Below, in pieces: positions 9,770-19,436 of a DNA stretch of 64,000 nucleotides. The DNA is from Pseudomonas benzenivorans. Lineage in GTDB: Bacteria > Pseudomonadota > Gammaproteobacteria > Pseudomonadales > Pseudomonadaceae. A model generated the notes under the pieces. That model worked only from the letters and a program-made list of their open reading frames with translations. It searched no databases and had not been told where the DNA came from. How positions within the stretch are numbered: the first letter of the stretch is position 1; every line of letters begins with the position of its first letter. The position numbers and the translations under genes were made by a program. The stretch covers positions 310,001 through 374,000 of the forward strand of contig NZ_FNCT01000002.1 in NCBI RefSeq assembly GCF_900100495.1. Direction: 5' to 3'.

Positions 9770-10273
9770 ATGTCTTATGTGATCCGCGACGCCCAGGAAC
9801 AGGACCTCGAAGGCATCCTGGCGATCTACAACGACGCCGTGGAGAACACCACAGCGATCTGGAACGAAACCCTGGTGGACCTGGACAATCGCCGCGCCTG
9901 GCTGGCCGAACGCGTTGCCCAAGGCTTCCCGGTACTGGTGACGGCGGACGCTTCAGGCGCGATGCTCGGTTACGCCAGCTACGGCACCTGGCGCCCGCAC
10001 GATGGCTACAAGCATACGGTCGAGCACTCGGTCTACGTGCGCGCCGATCGGCGCGGCCAGGGCCTCGGCCCGTTGCTGATGCAGGCGCTGATCGAACGGG
10101 CGCAGTCGGCAGGGCTGCATGTGCTGGTCGCCGCCATCGAAGCGGAAAACCGCGCGTCGATCCGCCTGCACCAGCGCCTCGGCTTCGTCACCACCGGGCA
10201 GATGCCCGAGGTCGGCCGCAAGTTCGGCCGCTGGCTAGACCTGACCTTTATGCAACTGATTCTGGAGCGATAG
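9770..10273 (+). CDS. GNAT N-acetyltransferase of the phosphinothricin/methionine sulfoximine type
   Basis: A 167-residue GNAT enzyme. The acetyl-CoA binding motif [14 protein letters not shown] lies near residues 88-101, and [20 protein letters not shown] is the beta5-alpha4 region of the PAT/MddA subfamily, which acetylates methionine sulfoximine, methionine sulfone and phosphinothricin. From memory, PAO1 has an orthologue (PA4866) in the same place between ureA and ureB. It is eight bases after ureA and four before ureB. A link to nitrogen metabolism is plausible, since these substrates are glutamine synthetase inhibitors, but its role in urea use is not known. Confidence 0.85.
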   Translation: MSYVIRDAQEQDLEGILAIYNDAVENTTAIWNETLVDLDNRRAWLAERVAQGFPVLVTADASGAMLGYASYGTWRPHDGYKHTVEHSVYVRADRRGQGLGPLLMQALIERAQSAGLHVLVAAIEAENRASIRLHQRLGFVTTGQMPEVGRKFGRWLDLTFMQLILER

Positions 10274-10277
10274 CGAG

Positions 10278-10583
10278 ATGATTCCCGGCGAATACCAGAT
10301 CAAGGACGGCGAGATCGAACTCAACGCCGGCCGCCGCACCCTGACCCTGAGCGTGGCCAATAGCGGCGATCGGCCGATCCAGGTCGGCTCCCACTACCAC
10401 TTCTTCGAGACCAACGACGCGCTGAGCTTCGACCGGGACAGCACGCGCGGCATGCGCCTGAACATCCCCGCCGGCACCGCCGTGCGCTTCGAGCCGGGCC
10501 AGTCGCGCGAGGTCGAACTGGTCGAGCTGGCTGGTGCGCGCCGGGTGTTCGGCTTCGCCGGGCGGGTAATGGGCGACCTCTAG
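10278..10583 (+). CDS. ureB: Urease beta subunit UreB
   Basis: A 101-residue structural urease subunit. It shows [19 protein letters not shown] at the N-terminus and [19 protein letters not shown] in the middle, both diagnostic of UreB, and ends [17 protein letters not shown] site sits upstream of ATG 10278. In many other bacteria it is fused to UreA or UreC; here it is separate, as usual in Pseudomonas. Confidence 0.97.
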   Translation: MIPGEYQIKDGEIELNAGRRTLTLSVANSGDRPIQVGSHYHFFETNDALSFDRDSTRGMRLNIPAGTAVRFEPGQSREVELVELAGARRVFGFAGRVMGDL

Positions 10584-10594
10584 TTCATCCGGTT

Positions 10595-10657
10595 CGTAGG
10601 GTGCGCCGCGCGCACCATGAACCCCACAGGACAGCGGTGCGCACGGCGCACCCTACG
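10595..10657. repeat. GTAGGGTGCGC palindrome between ureB and ureC
   Basis: Arms of 22 bases at 10595-10616 and 10636-10657 are complementary at 21 of 22 positions (one G/T difference), with a 19-base loop. A related, less perfect copy is at 19125-19171. It has no T-tract. It may form a stable stem within the urease mRNA just ahead of ureC. Confidence 0.8.
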
Positions 10658-10669
10658 GGAAGACAGCCA

Positions 10670-12370
<1,701 letters not shown>

Positions 12371-12392
12371 GATCCGGCGCGCTCTGCCCTGG

Positions 12393-12423
12393 GAAGGGTT
12401 CTCCGCGGCGCGGGGAACCCTTC
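12393..12423 (+). terminator. Hairpin after ureC, probable end of the urease operon
   Basis: GAAGGGTTCTCC at 12393-12404 pairs with GGGGAACCCTTC at 12412-12423 over a seven-base loop. There is no T-run, only TCTC, so it may act as an mRNA 3' stem or be a repeat rather than a classical terminator. It lies 22 bases after the ureC stop and before a convergent gene. Confidence 0.5.
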
Positions 12424-12484
12424 TCAAGCAAGCCTCCGAAGACCCGGCGGTGGCGCCGGGCAAAGCGATCGAACCGCTCCAGGC

Positions 12485-13225
12485 TCATGGTTCGATCACC
12501 AATACCAGTTCGAGGCCATCATCGAACACCAGCCCTGAACCGGGGCAATAGATCTTCGTCGAGACCGCTTGCTTATCCAGCGGCGTGGTCTCTTCAACTT
12601 CGACGCAATCGTCCAGGTTGCCCGCTGGCACCTCCATCGCCAGGCCTGCGCCGATGTGCTCGGCGCGATCCAGAGCGACCCCTGGCGCGACTTCCTGAAA
12701 GTAGCGTGCGCCCAACAGGAACGCCCCGCCCGGCATGATGATTCCAGGCGCAGCCCCTCCCGCGCCCGCCAGCCATTCGCCCTCATGACTGACAATTATG
12801 CCGTCCTGATAGATGTCCACTTCTTCGCCAAAGTAATAGACATCCTGGGTACCGGCGCACTCGGCAAAGAAGTTGCGAGAGATCTCCGCCAGTTGCCCAT
12901 CCACCGTCTCAGTCTCCTCGACAATCCGGGTCCTCACGGTTGTCGCCTCGCCATTGATCGTAAGCGTTATGTCGCGTGTTTCATTGAGCACGCTGATGAC
13001 CAACTCCTCGGTTTCGCTGCACGCGCCTTCGGCGACACACTGGAAATTGTTGAAGTGGGCCTCTCGGCCAGGCTGCAGAAGGAAATACCGGTTTTCACCG
13101 ACACTGGTAAATTCACATTCGCCCAATGGAAAGCTGTCGGTGAACTCGCGCTTGTCCTTGGCTACTATCCCCGTTGGGAGCAACGCCATCGCCAGGGCAC
13201 CGATAATCACTGAATGGAGTTTCAT
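12485..13225 (-). CDS. Secreted protein of unknown function
   Basis: A 246-residue protein, not recognised. It has a clear signal peptide (MKLHSVIIGALAMALLPTG, cleavage after IVA near 22), then a strongly acidic mature chain with at least six cysteines (for example GECEF, FQCVAEGACSE, FFAECAG, DDCVE, YCPGSG), which suggests disulfide-bonded structure outside the cytoplasm. There is no membrane segment after the signal peptide. It is convergent to ureC and isolated, with no partner gene in the same direction. Amino-acid composition (low Arg, high Glu/Asp) differs from its neighbours. Confidence 0.7.
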   Translation of the reverse strand: MKLHSVIIGALAMALLPTGIVAKDKREFTDSFPLGECEFTSVGENRYFLLQPGREAHFNNFQCVAEGACSETEELVISVLNETRDITLTINGEATTVRTRIVEETETVDGQLAEISRNFFAECAGTQDVYYFGEEVDIYQDGIIVSHEGEWLAGAGGAAPGIIMPGGAFLLGARYFQEVAPGVALDRAEHIGAGLAMEVPAGNLDDCVEVEETTPLDKQAVSTKIYCPGSGLVFDDGLELVLVIEP

Positions 13226-13678
13226 GCTGTCTCCTCCTCTGATCAGGAAAGACTTCTTCGCTCACCCCCACCTTCGGGACCTGTACGGGTACAGCCCCTC
13301 GCTTAAAGGGTAGTCCACCCATCTGGCTATCGAGCGGTCCCAGGGGCCTGCACGTACAGCGCCCCCTCAGCATGGTCTGCGCCACATGGCGAGCCCAGAC
13401 CACCATCCGCACCGGATCAGGAGGGCAGTGAGCGCGTTGGACAGCGCGTCATGGCTGGCCGCCAGAATCAACAGGATGTCCAGACCGGGACGAGCGGCAC
13501 CATGCATCGCGATAACCCGGCTAATAATTAGCAAGCCAACAGCAGTGCCGACAAACGCCCCTATTGACCAGCCGTCCGCTCGCCGCGTCGACGCCCCGTC
13601 CCTAGACCCATCGCAAGGCGAGGTTTGCCACAGCGGCTAAAGTGAAAACTCAGCAGCTCAATCGGGAGAACTCCCACC
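13226..13678. other. Intergenic region with a possible gene remnant
   Basis: 453 bases between two unknown genes. On the minus strand, roughly 13380-13620 has an open reading frame whose C-terminal half looks protein-like (a hydrophobic GTAVGLLIISRVIAM stretch followed by GLDILLILAASHDALSNAL), but no good start codon or ribosome-binding site precedes it. It may be a decayed membrane-protein gene. Otherwise nothing convincing is seen. Confidence 0.35.
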
Positions 13679-14161
13679 ATGACCAACCACAAGTCCCTGT
13701 CGCGGTTGACCGGCCTGCTTCTGCTCGCCAGCCTGCCACTGGCCCAGGCCGAAACCGTGACGCCGTTGCAGGGCCAAAGCCAGCAACAGATCCAGAACGA
13801 CATCGCCGCCTGCCAGAGCCAGGCAGGTGCCGGCCAGACCAGCGCCGACACTCAGCGCCAGGGCGGCGAGCGCCTGCGCGGAGCCACCGCCGGAGCCATG
13901 GCCGGCGCGGCGGCGGCCGAGGTACGCGGACGCCAACACGACGAGGCCTATGATCGCGTGGATGACGACATCAAACAGGAGTATCGGCAGGATCAGGCCC
14001 GCGAAGCGGCTGCCGTAGGGATGGCGGTCGGCGGTTCGCGGCAGCGTCGTGAACGCCGCGACGAACGTCGCGCAGACAATGCAGCCGCCCAGAGCCAAAG
14101 CGGCTCGAGCCAGGCCTACCTCAACTGCATGAGCAGTCGCGGCTACTCCGTCACGCCGTGA
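13679..14161 (+). CDS. Exported glycine-zipper-like small protein
   Basis: A 160-residue protein with a signal peptide (hydrophobic LTGLLLLASLPLAQA, cleavage near residue 25). The mature part has an alanine/glycine-rich stretch GATAGAMAGAAAAE near residues 68-82, resembling a glycine-zipper membrane-inserting segment, and then a very Arg/Asp/Glu/Gln-rich region. Two cysteines, in AACQSQ near the N-terminus and LNCMSS near the C-terminus, could form a disulfide. The family (YMGG/glycine-zipper envelope proteins) is inferred by composition only. A GGGAG site precedes ATG 13679. Function unknown. Confidence 0.7.
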   Translation: MTNHKSLSRLTGLLLLASLPLAQAETVTPLQGQSQQQIQNDIAACQSQAGAGQTSADTQRQGGERLRGATAGAMAGAAAAEVRGRQHDEAYDRVDDDIKQEYRQDQAREAAAVGMAVGGSRQRRERRDERRADNAAAQSQSGSSQAYLNCMSSRGYSVTP

Positions 14162-14162
14162 G

Positions 14163-14429
14163 TCAACGCAGCTGACTGTCCTTGCTGCCGCGCCGGTTGT
14201 AGCCGCTGAATTTCGCCTGTTCCTTGTCGTGCTCCGCCTGGCAGGCGACGCACAGGCGCACGCCGGGGATGGCCTGGCGCCGCGCCTCGGGGATGAGCGC
14301 CTCGCATTCCTCGCAGTGACTCAGGCTCGCGCCCGTCGGCAGCTGGCTACGGGCGCGGGCGATGGCGTCCTCGATGCTGCTGTCGATCTGTTCCTGTACC
14401 GCGTCGTCGCTTGCCCAACCACTGGCCAT
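14163..14429 (-). CDS. DksA/TraR C4-type zinc-finger protein (YbiI-like)
   Basis: An 88-residue protein with CEEC and CVAC pairs (C-x2-C-x17-C-x2-C) that form the DksA/TraR-type zinc finger: SHCEECEALIPEARRQAIPG then RLCVACQ. Length and pattern match the YbiI subgroup. The start at 14429 follows GGGAGGT and removes ten unlikely residues. Full DksA has a long coiled coil that reaches into the RNA polymerase secondary channel; this one has only a short helix, so polymerase binding is possible but unproven. Its stop lies two bases from the stop of the convergent upstream gene. Confidence 0.8.
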   Translation of the reverse strand: MASGWASDDAVQEQIDSSIEDAIARARSQLPTGASLSHCEECEALIPEARRQAIPGVRLCVACQAEHDKEQAKFSGYNRRGSKDSQLR

Positions 14430-14741
14430 CAGCACCTCCCACCTGCCCGGCGCGGGCACGCCTGGCCATCAGGTCAATATTCAGGTCCGGGTAGGTTCCA
14501 AGCGTACAGGCTCACCGCCACCCGCCATCCGCTGGGCCCGAAGCCCATGACGACACTAGCACCGCCCGTCGATCACTGGCGGCGCAAACGACGGATGGCC
14601 CTCGCCCTCGAGCCTCAGTGACTATCCTTGCAACCGCTCTAGATCGGCCGTCGCGTCTTCGGCCACCGGGGCGAGGCTCTGCGCCGCGGCGGCTCGCGTG
14701 GCCGCGCTGCACTGCGCCGTACCGCTACTCTTCACCGGTTC
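14430..14741. other. Intergenic region, nothing identified
   Basis: 312 bases between the divergent zinc-finger and porin-like genes. It should hold promoters for both, but no clear -35/-10 pair, repeat or small gene could be picked out by eye. Confidence 0.4.
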
Positions 14742-15476
14742 ATGGGCATGATCTTCAACAGAATCCCGCTGGCGCCAGCCATGCTGCTGAGCGCTGCCTG
14801 CATCGCCGAGAGCGATGTGCTGGAACGCGAGGTCGGCGACTTCGACCTCAAGCTCGGCACGGCTCCCACCCGCAGCATGGCCCAGGGCCTGGTGCGGCCT
14901 ACCACTGCGGGCGCGTTCCACGGCGGGCTGGACCTGACCCATGCGAGCGGCTGGTACGTCGGCCAATGGTCGCCCAGCGTCGGCCTGAGCGAAGGCAGCC
15001 AGTTGCAAGTGAATTCCTACCTGGGCCTTGCCCGGCAACCCTTCGATGCGTCCCTGGGCTATGAGCTGGGGCTGATCCGTTACAGCTTCCCGGAAGTCGG
15101 CGGTCGAGACCACAACCAATACTATGCCGGCCTGAATCTCGCCGGCAGCAGGCTGGGCGCGGCGCTGAGCGATTCGCTCGGGCGCACCGACAGCACGCTG
15201 TTCCTCGATCTCGGTGCGCTCAGGCCATTCGGCGTCGGCCTGCGGATGAAATATGCCAACCACGCACTGGATGCGCCGCGCTATCTCGCCGACGGCGGCA
15301 GCGTGCGGGTGTTCAACGACTGGTCGCTGAACCTGTCACGGCCCTGGCTCGGTATCCAGCTCGACATGTCCTACACCGGCTCGAGCCTGGGCGGCCCACA
15401 GTGCGACGCCTATTCCGGGCAGAACGCCCAGTGCGATGGCTTGCTGATGTTCAGGGTCGAGCGACCGCTGTACTGA
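14742..15476 (+). CDS. TorF-family putative outer-membrane porin
   Basis: A 244-residue beta-barrel-like protein. Segments such as FHGGLDLTHASGWYVGQW and LGYELGLIRYSFPE, with alternating hydrophobic residues and aromatic ends, match the TorF (Gcw_chp) porin family, usually 220-260 residues. The N-terminus (MIFNRIPLAPAMLLSAACIA) is a signal peptide. ATGs at 14742 and 14748 are both possible. It carries two cysteines near the C-terminus (GPQCDAY and NAQCDG), likely a disulfide in a surface loop. The substrate is unknown and no transport partner is adjacent. Confidence 0.75.
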   Translation: MGMIFNRIPLAPAMLLSAACIAESDVLEREVGDFDLKLGTAPTRSMAQGLVRPTTAGAFHGGLDLTHASGWYVGQWSPSVGLSEGSQLQVNSYLGLARQPFDASLGYELGLIRYSFPEVGGRDHNQYYAGLNLAGSRLGAALSDSLGRTDSTLFLDLGALRPFGVGLRMKYANHALDAPRYLADGGSVRVFNDWSLNLSRPWLGIQLDMSYTGSSLGGPQCDAYSGQNAQCDGLLMFRVERPLY

Positions 15477-15528
15477 ACGCCGAAGCGAGGCGGTCGCAGT
15501 AGGCGAGAGTTTTTCACCTCCGCTCGGC

Positions 15529-16401
15529 TCATTCCTTCACGTCCATGAATTCCTCGGCCCAGACCAGGTATTCCTCGGGCAGGGTGTACTTGTGCGCCAG
15601 CTCGGAGGCGCTGAGGTCGCTGGCATCGACCCCGCGCTGTTCGCGCAGGCAGTCGTAGGTGGCCTTGATCGCGGCGAAGTAGGCGGCGTGGCCGTTGACC
15701 ACGATGCGCACGCCGAGCTTGGCCAGGCGGGCGTTGTCGCGCAGCTTGGGGTTGCCGTAGGTGACCAGCATCAGCGGAATGCTCAGCTGCTCGGCGATCC
15801 GCTCCAGGTGGGCGAAGTCTTCCACGCCGACCAGGCAGATGCCGTCGGCGCCAGCGGCCTGGTAGGCCAAGGTGCGGCGGATCACCTCGGCGACGTCGAG
15901 CACGCCGGCATGGGTGCGGGCGATGATCGCCAGCTCCGGGTCGATGCGCGCTTGCAGCGCCGCGCGAATCTTGCCGACGCCCTCTTCCACGCTGATCAGG
16001 TCGGTGGACTTGCGGCCGAACTGGGCCGGCAGCAGGGTGTCTTCGAGGGTCAGCGCGGCGATGCCGGCACGCTCCAGCTCGACCACGGTACGCATCACGT
16101 TGAGCGCGTTGCCGTAGCCGTGGTCGGCGTCGGCGATCACCGGCAGGCGGCTGACGCGGCCGATGCGGGTGGCCTGCTCGACGAATTCGCTGAGGCTGAT
16201 CAGGGCGAAGTCCGGCGCGGCCAGCACCTGCAGCGAGGCCACCGAGCCGCCGAGGATGCCGACCTCGAAGCCGAGGTCGGCGGCGATGCGCGCCGACATC
16301 GGGTCGAACACCGAAGCGGTGTGGTAGCAGGCGTCGGCAGCGAGCAAGGCGCGCAAGGCGCTGCGCAGTTCATGGTGGGAGGCACGTTGCATGATCGGCA
16401 T
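15529..16401 (-). CDS. Oxaloacetate decarboxylase, PEP mutase/isocitrate lyase superfamily (PA4872-like)
   Basis: A 290-residue cytosolic enzyme. It is close, by recall, to PAO1 PA4872, a characterised Mg-dependent oxaloacetate decarboxylase that makes pyruvate and CO2. Superfamily features include ADADHGYGN, the Mg-binding LTLEDTLLP region and IARTHAGV. The flexible loop reads [10 protein letters not shown] and lacks the catalytic cysteine (KKCGH/KRCGH) of isocitrate and methylisocitrate lyases. The start at 16401 ([11 protein letters not shown]) has GGAA about nine bases upstream; the ATG nine bases on is an alternative matching the PAO1 start. It lies close to the urease genes in PAO1 too, but the link is probably positional. 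Confidence 0.88.
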   Translation of the reverse strand: MPIMQRASHHELRSALRALLAADACYHTASVFDPMSARIAADLGFEVGILGGSVASLQVLAAPDFALISLSEFVEQATRIGRVSRLPVIADADHGYGNALNVMRTVVELERAGIAALTLEDTLLPAQFGRKSTDLISVEEGVGKIRAALQARIDPELAIIARTHAGVLDVAEVIRRTLAYQAAGADGICLVGVEDFAHLERIAEQLSIPLMLVTYGNPKLRDNARLAKLGVRIVVNGHAAYFAAIKATYDCLREQRGVDASDLSASELAHKYTLPEEYLVWAEEFMDVKE

Positions 16402-16711
16402 AAGGCATTTTCCAATACGGCGGTTAAAGCGGGTCGCACAGCTAGCGGCCTGGCCCGCCTCGCCAGGCGGCGAAGGTCGGCGTGTCCGCCAGCCGAGTGC
16501 GGCGACGAGGCGGCAAGCCCCGGCTGCAGCAGAGGCAATTATCCCGCCAACTCAGCGCCGCGCCCTAGGCAGCCCGACAGAGGGCGGTCCTCGGCGGAAA
16601 ATCGCCGCTAAGCCGCCGTTCTGGCGATTTTCCGCCAATTCGCTGCGCCAGCCGGCACCCTCTCCAGCGCGGCGACCGGCAGGACCAAAGCGCTGTGCCG
16701 TCCCCGCCACT
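16402..16711. other. Intergenic region containing a 14-bp perfect inverted repeat
   Basis: 310 bases between the oxaloacetate decarboxylase start and the end of the upstream sugar-binding protein gene, both leftward. It contains GGCGGAAAATCGCC at 16593-16606 and its exact complement at 16623-16636. No protein-like open frame was found. Confidence 0.5.
16593..16636. repeat. Perfect 14-bp inverted repeat
   Basis: Arms GGCGGAAAATCGCC (16593-16606) and GGCGATTTTCCGCC (16623-16636) with a 16-base spacer. It could be the RNA stem ending the upstream leftward sugar-binding protein gene, or a regulator operator for the oxaloacetate decarboxylase about 190 bases away. There is no T-run. Confidence 0.55.
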
Positions 16712-17659
16712 TCAAGGACTCGCGGGCACCGCCAGGACGGCCTCGATCTCCGGCCGCTCGCGGTTCTCGCGGGTCACCAGCACCGCCTCCAAGGCGACCT
16801 GGCGCCGCTGCGGCTCCGCCTGCGGTGCGTGCAAGGCGCGTTGAGCCAGGCGTACGCTCTGGTAACCCATGGCATAGGGCTGCTGGACCACCAACGCATC
16901 GAGGTGCCCGGCCTCGAGCGCATCCAGCAACAACGGACCAGCGTCGAAGCCGACATGCACCAGCTGCCCCGCCACCTTCAGGCGCAGCAGCGCTGCCAAA
17001 GTCTCGCGGCTGGTGGAGCCGTTCGGGGTGAACAGCGCCTCGAGGTTGGGCAGCTGTTCGCGCAACGCGGCAAACGTCAGTTCCGGGTTGTCGCCGAGGG
17101 GCTGGTCGAAGGCGATGCTCAATCCCGCGGCTTCCGCCGCCTGGGTAAAGCCGCGCTGGCGTTCGCTGGTCGAGGGAACCGGCGGGCTCATGCGGATCAC
17201 GCCGACCCGCCCCTTGCCGCCCAGGGCCTGCCCCAGGTACTGCCCCGCCAGTTGACCGGCCTTGTAGTTGTCGGTGGCGATCACCGCCTGCACCTCGGCA
17301 CCGCCGACATCCCGGTCGATGTAGAAGGTCAGGATGCCGCGGGTCTTGAGCTCGCTCACTTTGGCAATGATCTCGAGTCCGCTCGGGGCGATGATCAGTG
17401 CCCGGCAGCCGCGCGCGACGATCTTGTCGATCAGCTGCAGCTGTGCCGCGACGCTGCCCTCCCGGCTCGGCCCGCGAAAATAGATGTCGACCCCGGTTTC
17501 CCGAGCCGCCTGCCGGGCGCCCGCCTCCACCTGCGCCCAGAAGGCATGGGCGCTGGCCGGCACCACCCCGATGCACTCCCCGGCCGAGGCCTGGCCCGCC
17601 AGCAGGGCGCAGAGAGCGCACGGCAGGTCGAGCCATCGGGAAAACTTGAAGGATCGCAC
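16712..17659 (-). CDS. Orphan periplasmic sugar-binding protein (ribose/LacI-like fold)
   Basis: A 315-residue periplasmic-binding-protein-like domain of the RbsB type. GTG 17659 is chosen because AGGAG lies seven bases upstream and the product then starts with a proper signal peptide ending GQASA. Typical segments are IGVVPASAHAFWAQVEAGA, GCRALIIAPSG, FYIDRDVGG, TDNYKAGQLAGQYLGQ and LFTPNGSTSRETLAAL. No permease or ATPase gene is nearby, so it may serve a remote transporter or be a sensor partner for a chemoreceptor or kinase. The ligand is unknown; a sugar or autoinducer-2-like molecule is family-typical. Confidence 0.8.
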   Translation of the reverse strand: MRSFKFSRWLDLPCALCALLAGQASAGECIGVVPASAHAFWAQVEAGARQAARETGVDIYFRGPSREGSVAAQLQLIDKIVARGCRALIIAPSGLEIIAKVSELKTRGILTFYIDRDVGGAEVQAVIATDNYKAGQLAGQYLGQALGGKGRVGVIRMSPPVPSTSERQRGFTQAAEAAGLSIAFDQPLGDNPELTFAALREQLPNLEALFTPNGSTSRETLAALLRLKVAGQLVHVGFDAGPLLLDALEAGHLDALVVQQPYAMGYQSVRLAQRALHAPQAEPQRRQVALEAVLVTRENRERPEIEAVLAVPASP

Positions 17660-17918
17660 TGCTGGACTCCTGCGCTTGGGCAACCGCGACTCACCGAGTA
17701 ATATCACATTAGCATCAGAGTCTTAGGCCCGCCGCCAGGTACCCGGCCGAGTACAGACAATTTTCCGGCGGCCACGACAAGCGGCACGCCGCCGGAGTCG
17801 ATCCGGTGCCCGGCAGCGTCCGAACCGCACAACTTTGTCGCGGTCCAACCGACAATCGGGCTGGCAGCCGCGGCCCAGGCAGGCGATCATCACTATTCCT
17901 TTCTATGCTTTGAACGAC

Positions 17919-18632
17919 ATGACCGATACCACGCAGAACCTGCCCGCCACGCACAAGCCCCGCCCCCTGGTGGATTTGCTGATCAGTATCCTGATTCCCT
18001 CGCTGATCCTGATGAAGCTCAGCGGCGAGGCCAACCTCGGCGCCGATGGCGCCTTGCTCCTGGCGCTGGCCTTCCCCTTCGGCTGGGGCGCGTTCGAGCT
18101 GGTCAAATACCGCAAGTTCAATTTCATCGCCCTGCTCGGCCTGCTCAGCGTGCTGCTCACCGGCGGTATCGGCCTGCTCAAGCTGGACAGCCAGTGGCTG
18201 GCGATCAAGGAAGCGGCGATTCCCGGGCTGATCGGCATCGCCGTGCTGGTATCGACCCGGACGCGCCACCCGCTGATCCGCACCATGCTGCTCAACCGGG
18301 CGGTGCTGAATGTCGACAAGATCCATGAGCGCCTGGCGCAAGGCGGCCATATCGAGCTGTTCGAGACGCGCTTGATGACGGCCACCTACTGGCTGAGCGG
18401 CACCTTCTTCTTCTCTTCGGCGATGAACTACGCGCTGGCCAAGTGGATCGTCATCAGCCCGGCCGGCAGCGAGGCGTTCAATGCCGAACTGGGGCGGATG
18501 AACCTGCTCAGCTACCCGATGATCGCGATCCCCTCGATGATCATGCTGATGGCGATCTTCTACTACCTGTGGCGCACCATCCACGGCCTGACCGGGCTGA
18601 AGCTGGAAGAGATCATGGCCCACGCCGAGTAA
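17919..18632 (+). CDS. Inner-membrane protein, VC0807-like family
   Basis: A 237-residue protein with six or so hydrophobic helices: LLISILIPSLILMKL, LLLALAFPFGWGAFELV, FIALLGLLSVLLTGGIGLL, AAIPGLIGIAVLVS and two near the C-terminus. The layout resembles the VC0807 / septation-protein-A-like group of unknown function. ATG 17919 (MTDTTQNLP) is preferred to an upstream in-frame start with no family-like sequence. It is followed 58 bases later by another membrane protein in the same direction. Confidence 0.65.
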   Translation: MTDTTQNLPATHKPRPLVDLLISILIPSLILMKLSGEANLGADGALLLALAFPFGWGAFELVKYRKFNFIALLGLLSVLLTGGIGLLKLDSQWLAIKEAAIPGLIGIAVLVSTRTRHPLIRTMLLNRAVLNVDKIHERLAQGGHIELFETRLMTATYWLSGTFFFSSAMNYALAKWIVISPAGSEAFNAELGRMNLLSYPMIAIPSMIMLMAIFYYLWRTIHGLTGLKLEEIMAHAE

Positions 18633-18690
18633 CCGCTGGCGACGGCGCGGCGGCCCGACCGACGCGCCCCGCCGCGGCAAGCCCCGCCCC

Positions 18691-19128
18691 GTGCTGACCC
18701 TCTCCGCCTACCTCGGCCTGTTCCTCTCGGCCTTCGGCGCCGCGACCCTGCTGCCGCTACAGTCCGAGGCGCTGCTGGTCGCCCTGCTGCTCGACGGCGG
18801 CTACCTGCTCTGGGTCCTGCTGCTGGTGGCCACCTGCGGCAACGTGCTGGGCTCATGGATCAACTGGCTGCTCGGCCGCTCCCTCGAGCGCTACCGCGGC
18901 CGCCGCTGGTTCCCGGTGAGCGATGCGCGCCTGCAGCAGGCCCAGGGCTGGTACGCCCGCTACGGGCGCTGGTCGCTGCTGCTCAGCTGGCTGCCGATCG
19001 TCGGCGACCCGCTGACCCTGGTCGCCGGGGTGATGCGCGAAACCTGGTGGCGCTTCCTGCTGATCGTCGGCCTGGCCAAGACCGGGCGCTACGCCGTGCT
19101 GGCCTACCTGACCCTGAGCCTCCTGTAG
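18691..19128 (+). CDS. YqaA/DedA-like small membrane protein
   Basis: A 145-residue membrane protein with the DedA-superfamily pattern: an N-terminal amphipathic/re-entrant part (LPLQSEALLVALLLDGGY), GNVLGSWINWLLGR, and LPIVGDPLTLVAGVMR, as in the YqaA group. The start is GTG 18691. The stop codon TAG (19126-19128) lies inside a GTAGGG repeat, so the C-terminus may have been set by repeat insertion. DedA relatives are linked to undecaprenyl-phosphate flipping and membrane homeostasis; the YqaA role is not established. Confidence 0.75.
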   Translation: MLTLSAYLGLFLSAFGAATLLPLQSEALLVALLLDGGYLLWVLLLVATCGNVLGSWINWLLGRSLERYRGRRWFPVSDARLQQAQGWYARYGRWSLLLSWLPIVGDPLTLVAGVMRETWWRFLLIVGLAKTGRYAVLAYLTLSLL

Positions 19129-19171
19129 GGCGCCGTGCGCGGCATCATCGGTGCGCACAGCGCACCCTACG
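19125..19171. repeat. GTAGGGTGCGC-family palindrome overlapping the yqaA-like stop
   Basis: GTAGGGCGCCGTGCGCGG pairs imperfectly with GGTGCGCACAGCGCACCCTACG (ending 19171). It is related to the ureB-ureC element at 10595-10657. The first TAG of the repeat is the stop codon of the preceding gene. A further partial copy, GCGCCGTGCGCACC, follows near 19183-19196. Confidence 0.65.
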
Positions 19172-19436
19172 TGCTGACCCTGGCGCCGTGCGCACCATAA
19201 ACAGCGCCCCGACACGGCCGATGCGATACGCGGTGCTGCACAGGCGCCCGTCCTGCCCTAGAATGCGCGGCCGTTTTTGTGTTCAGCACATCCATGTGCT
19301 TCACCCCTTCGGGGCTTGCGCGCAAAAACGCTCCCGGCGTTCTTGTGGCCTGCCATCCATGGCGGCCACCCTCCGGGCCGTCGCTACGCGACGTCAAAAG
19401 TTTCTCCCGGTAATTTTTTCAGGAACAGCGCGCAGC
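19129..19436. other. Intergenic region with repeat and clustered hairpins upstream of the Hsp70-like gene
   Basis: 308 bases. After the palindrome above, four small stems follow: GCACAT/ATGTGC at 19286-19299, CCCC/GGGG at 19304-19314, a bulged GTGGCC...GGCCAC stem at 19345-19369, and CGTCGC/GCGACG at 19379-19393. No gene is seen. The run could be a multi-copy intergenic repeat or a structured leader. Confidence 0.55.
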
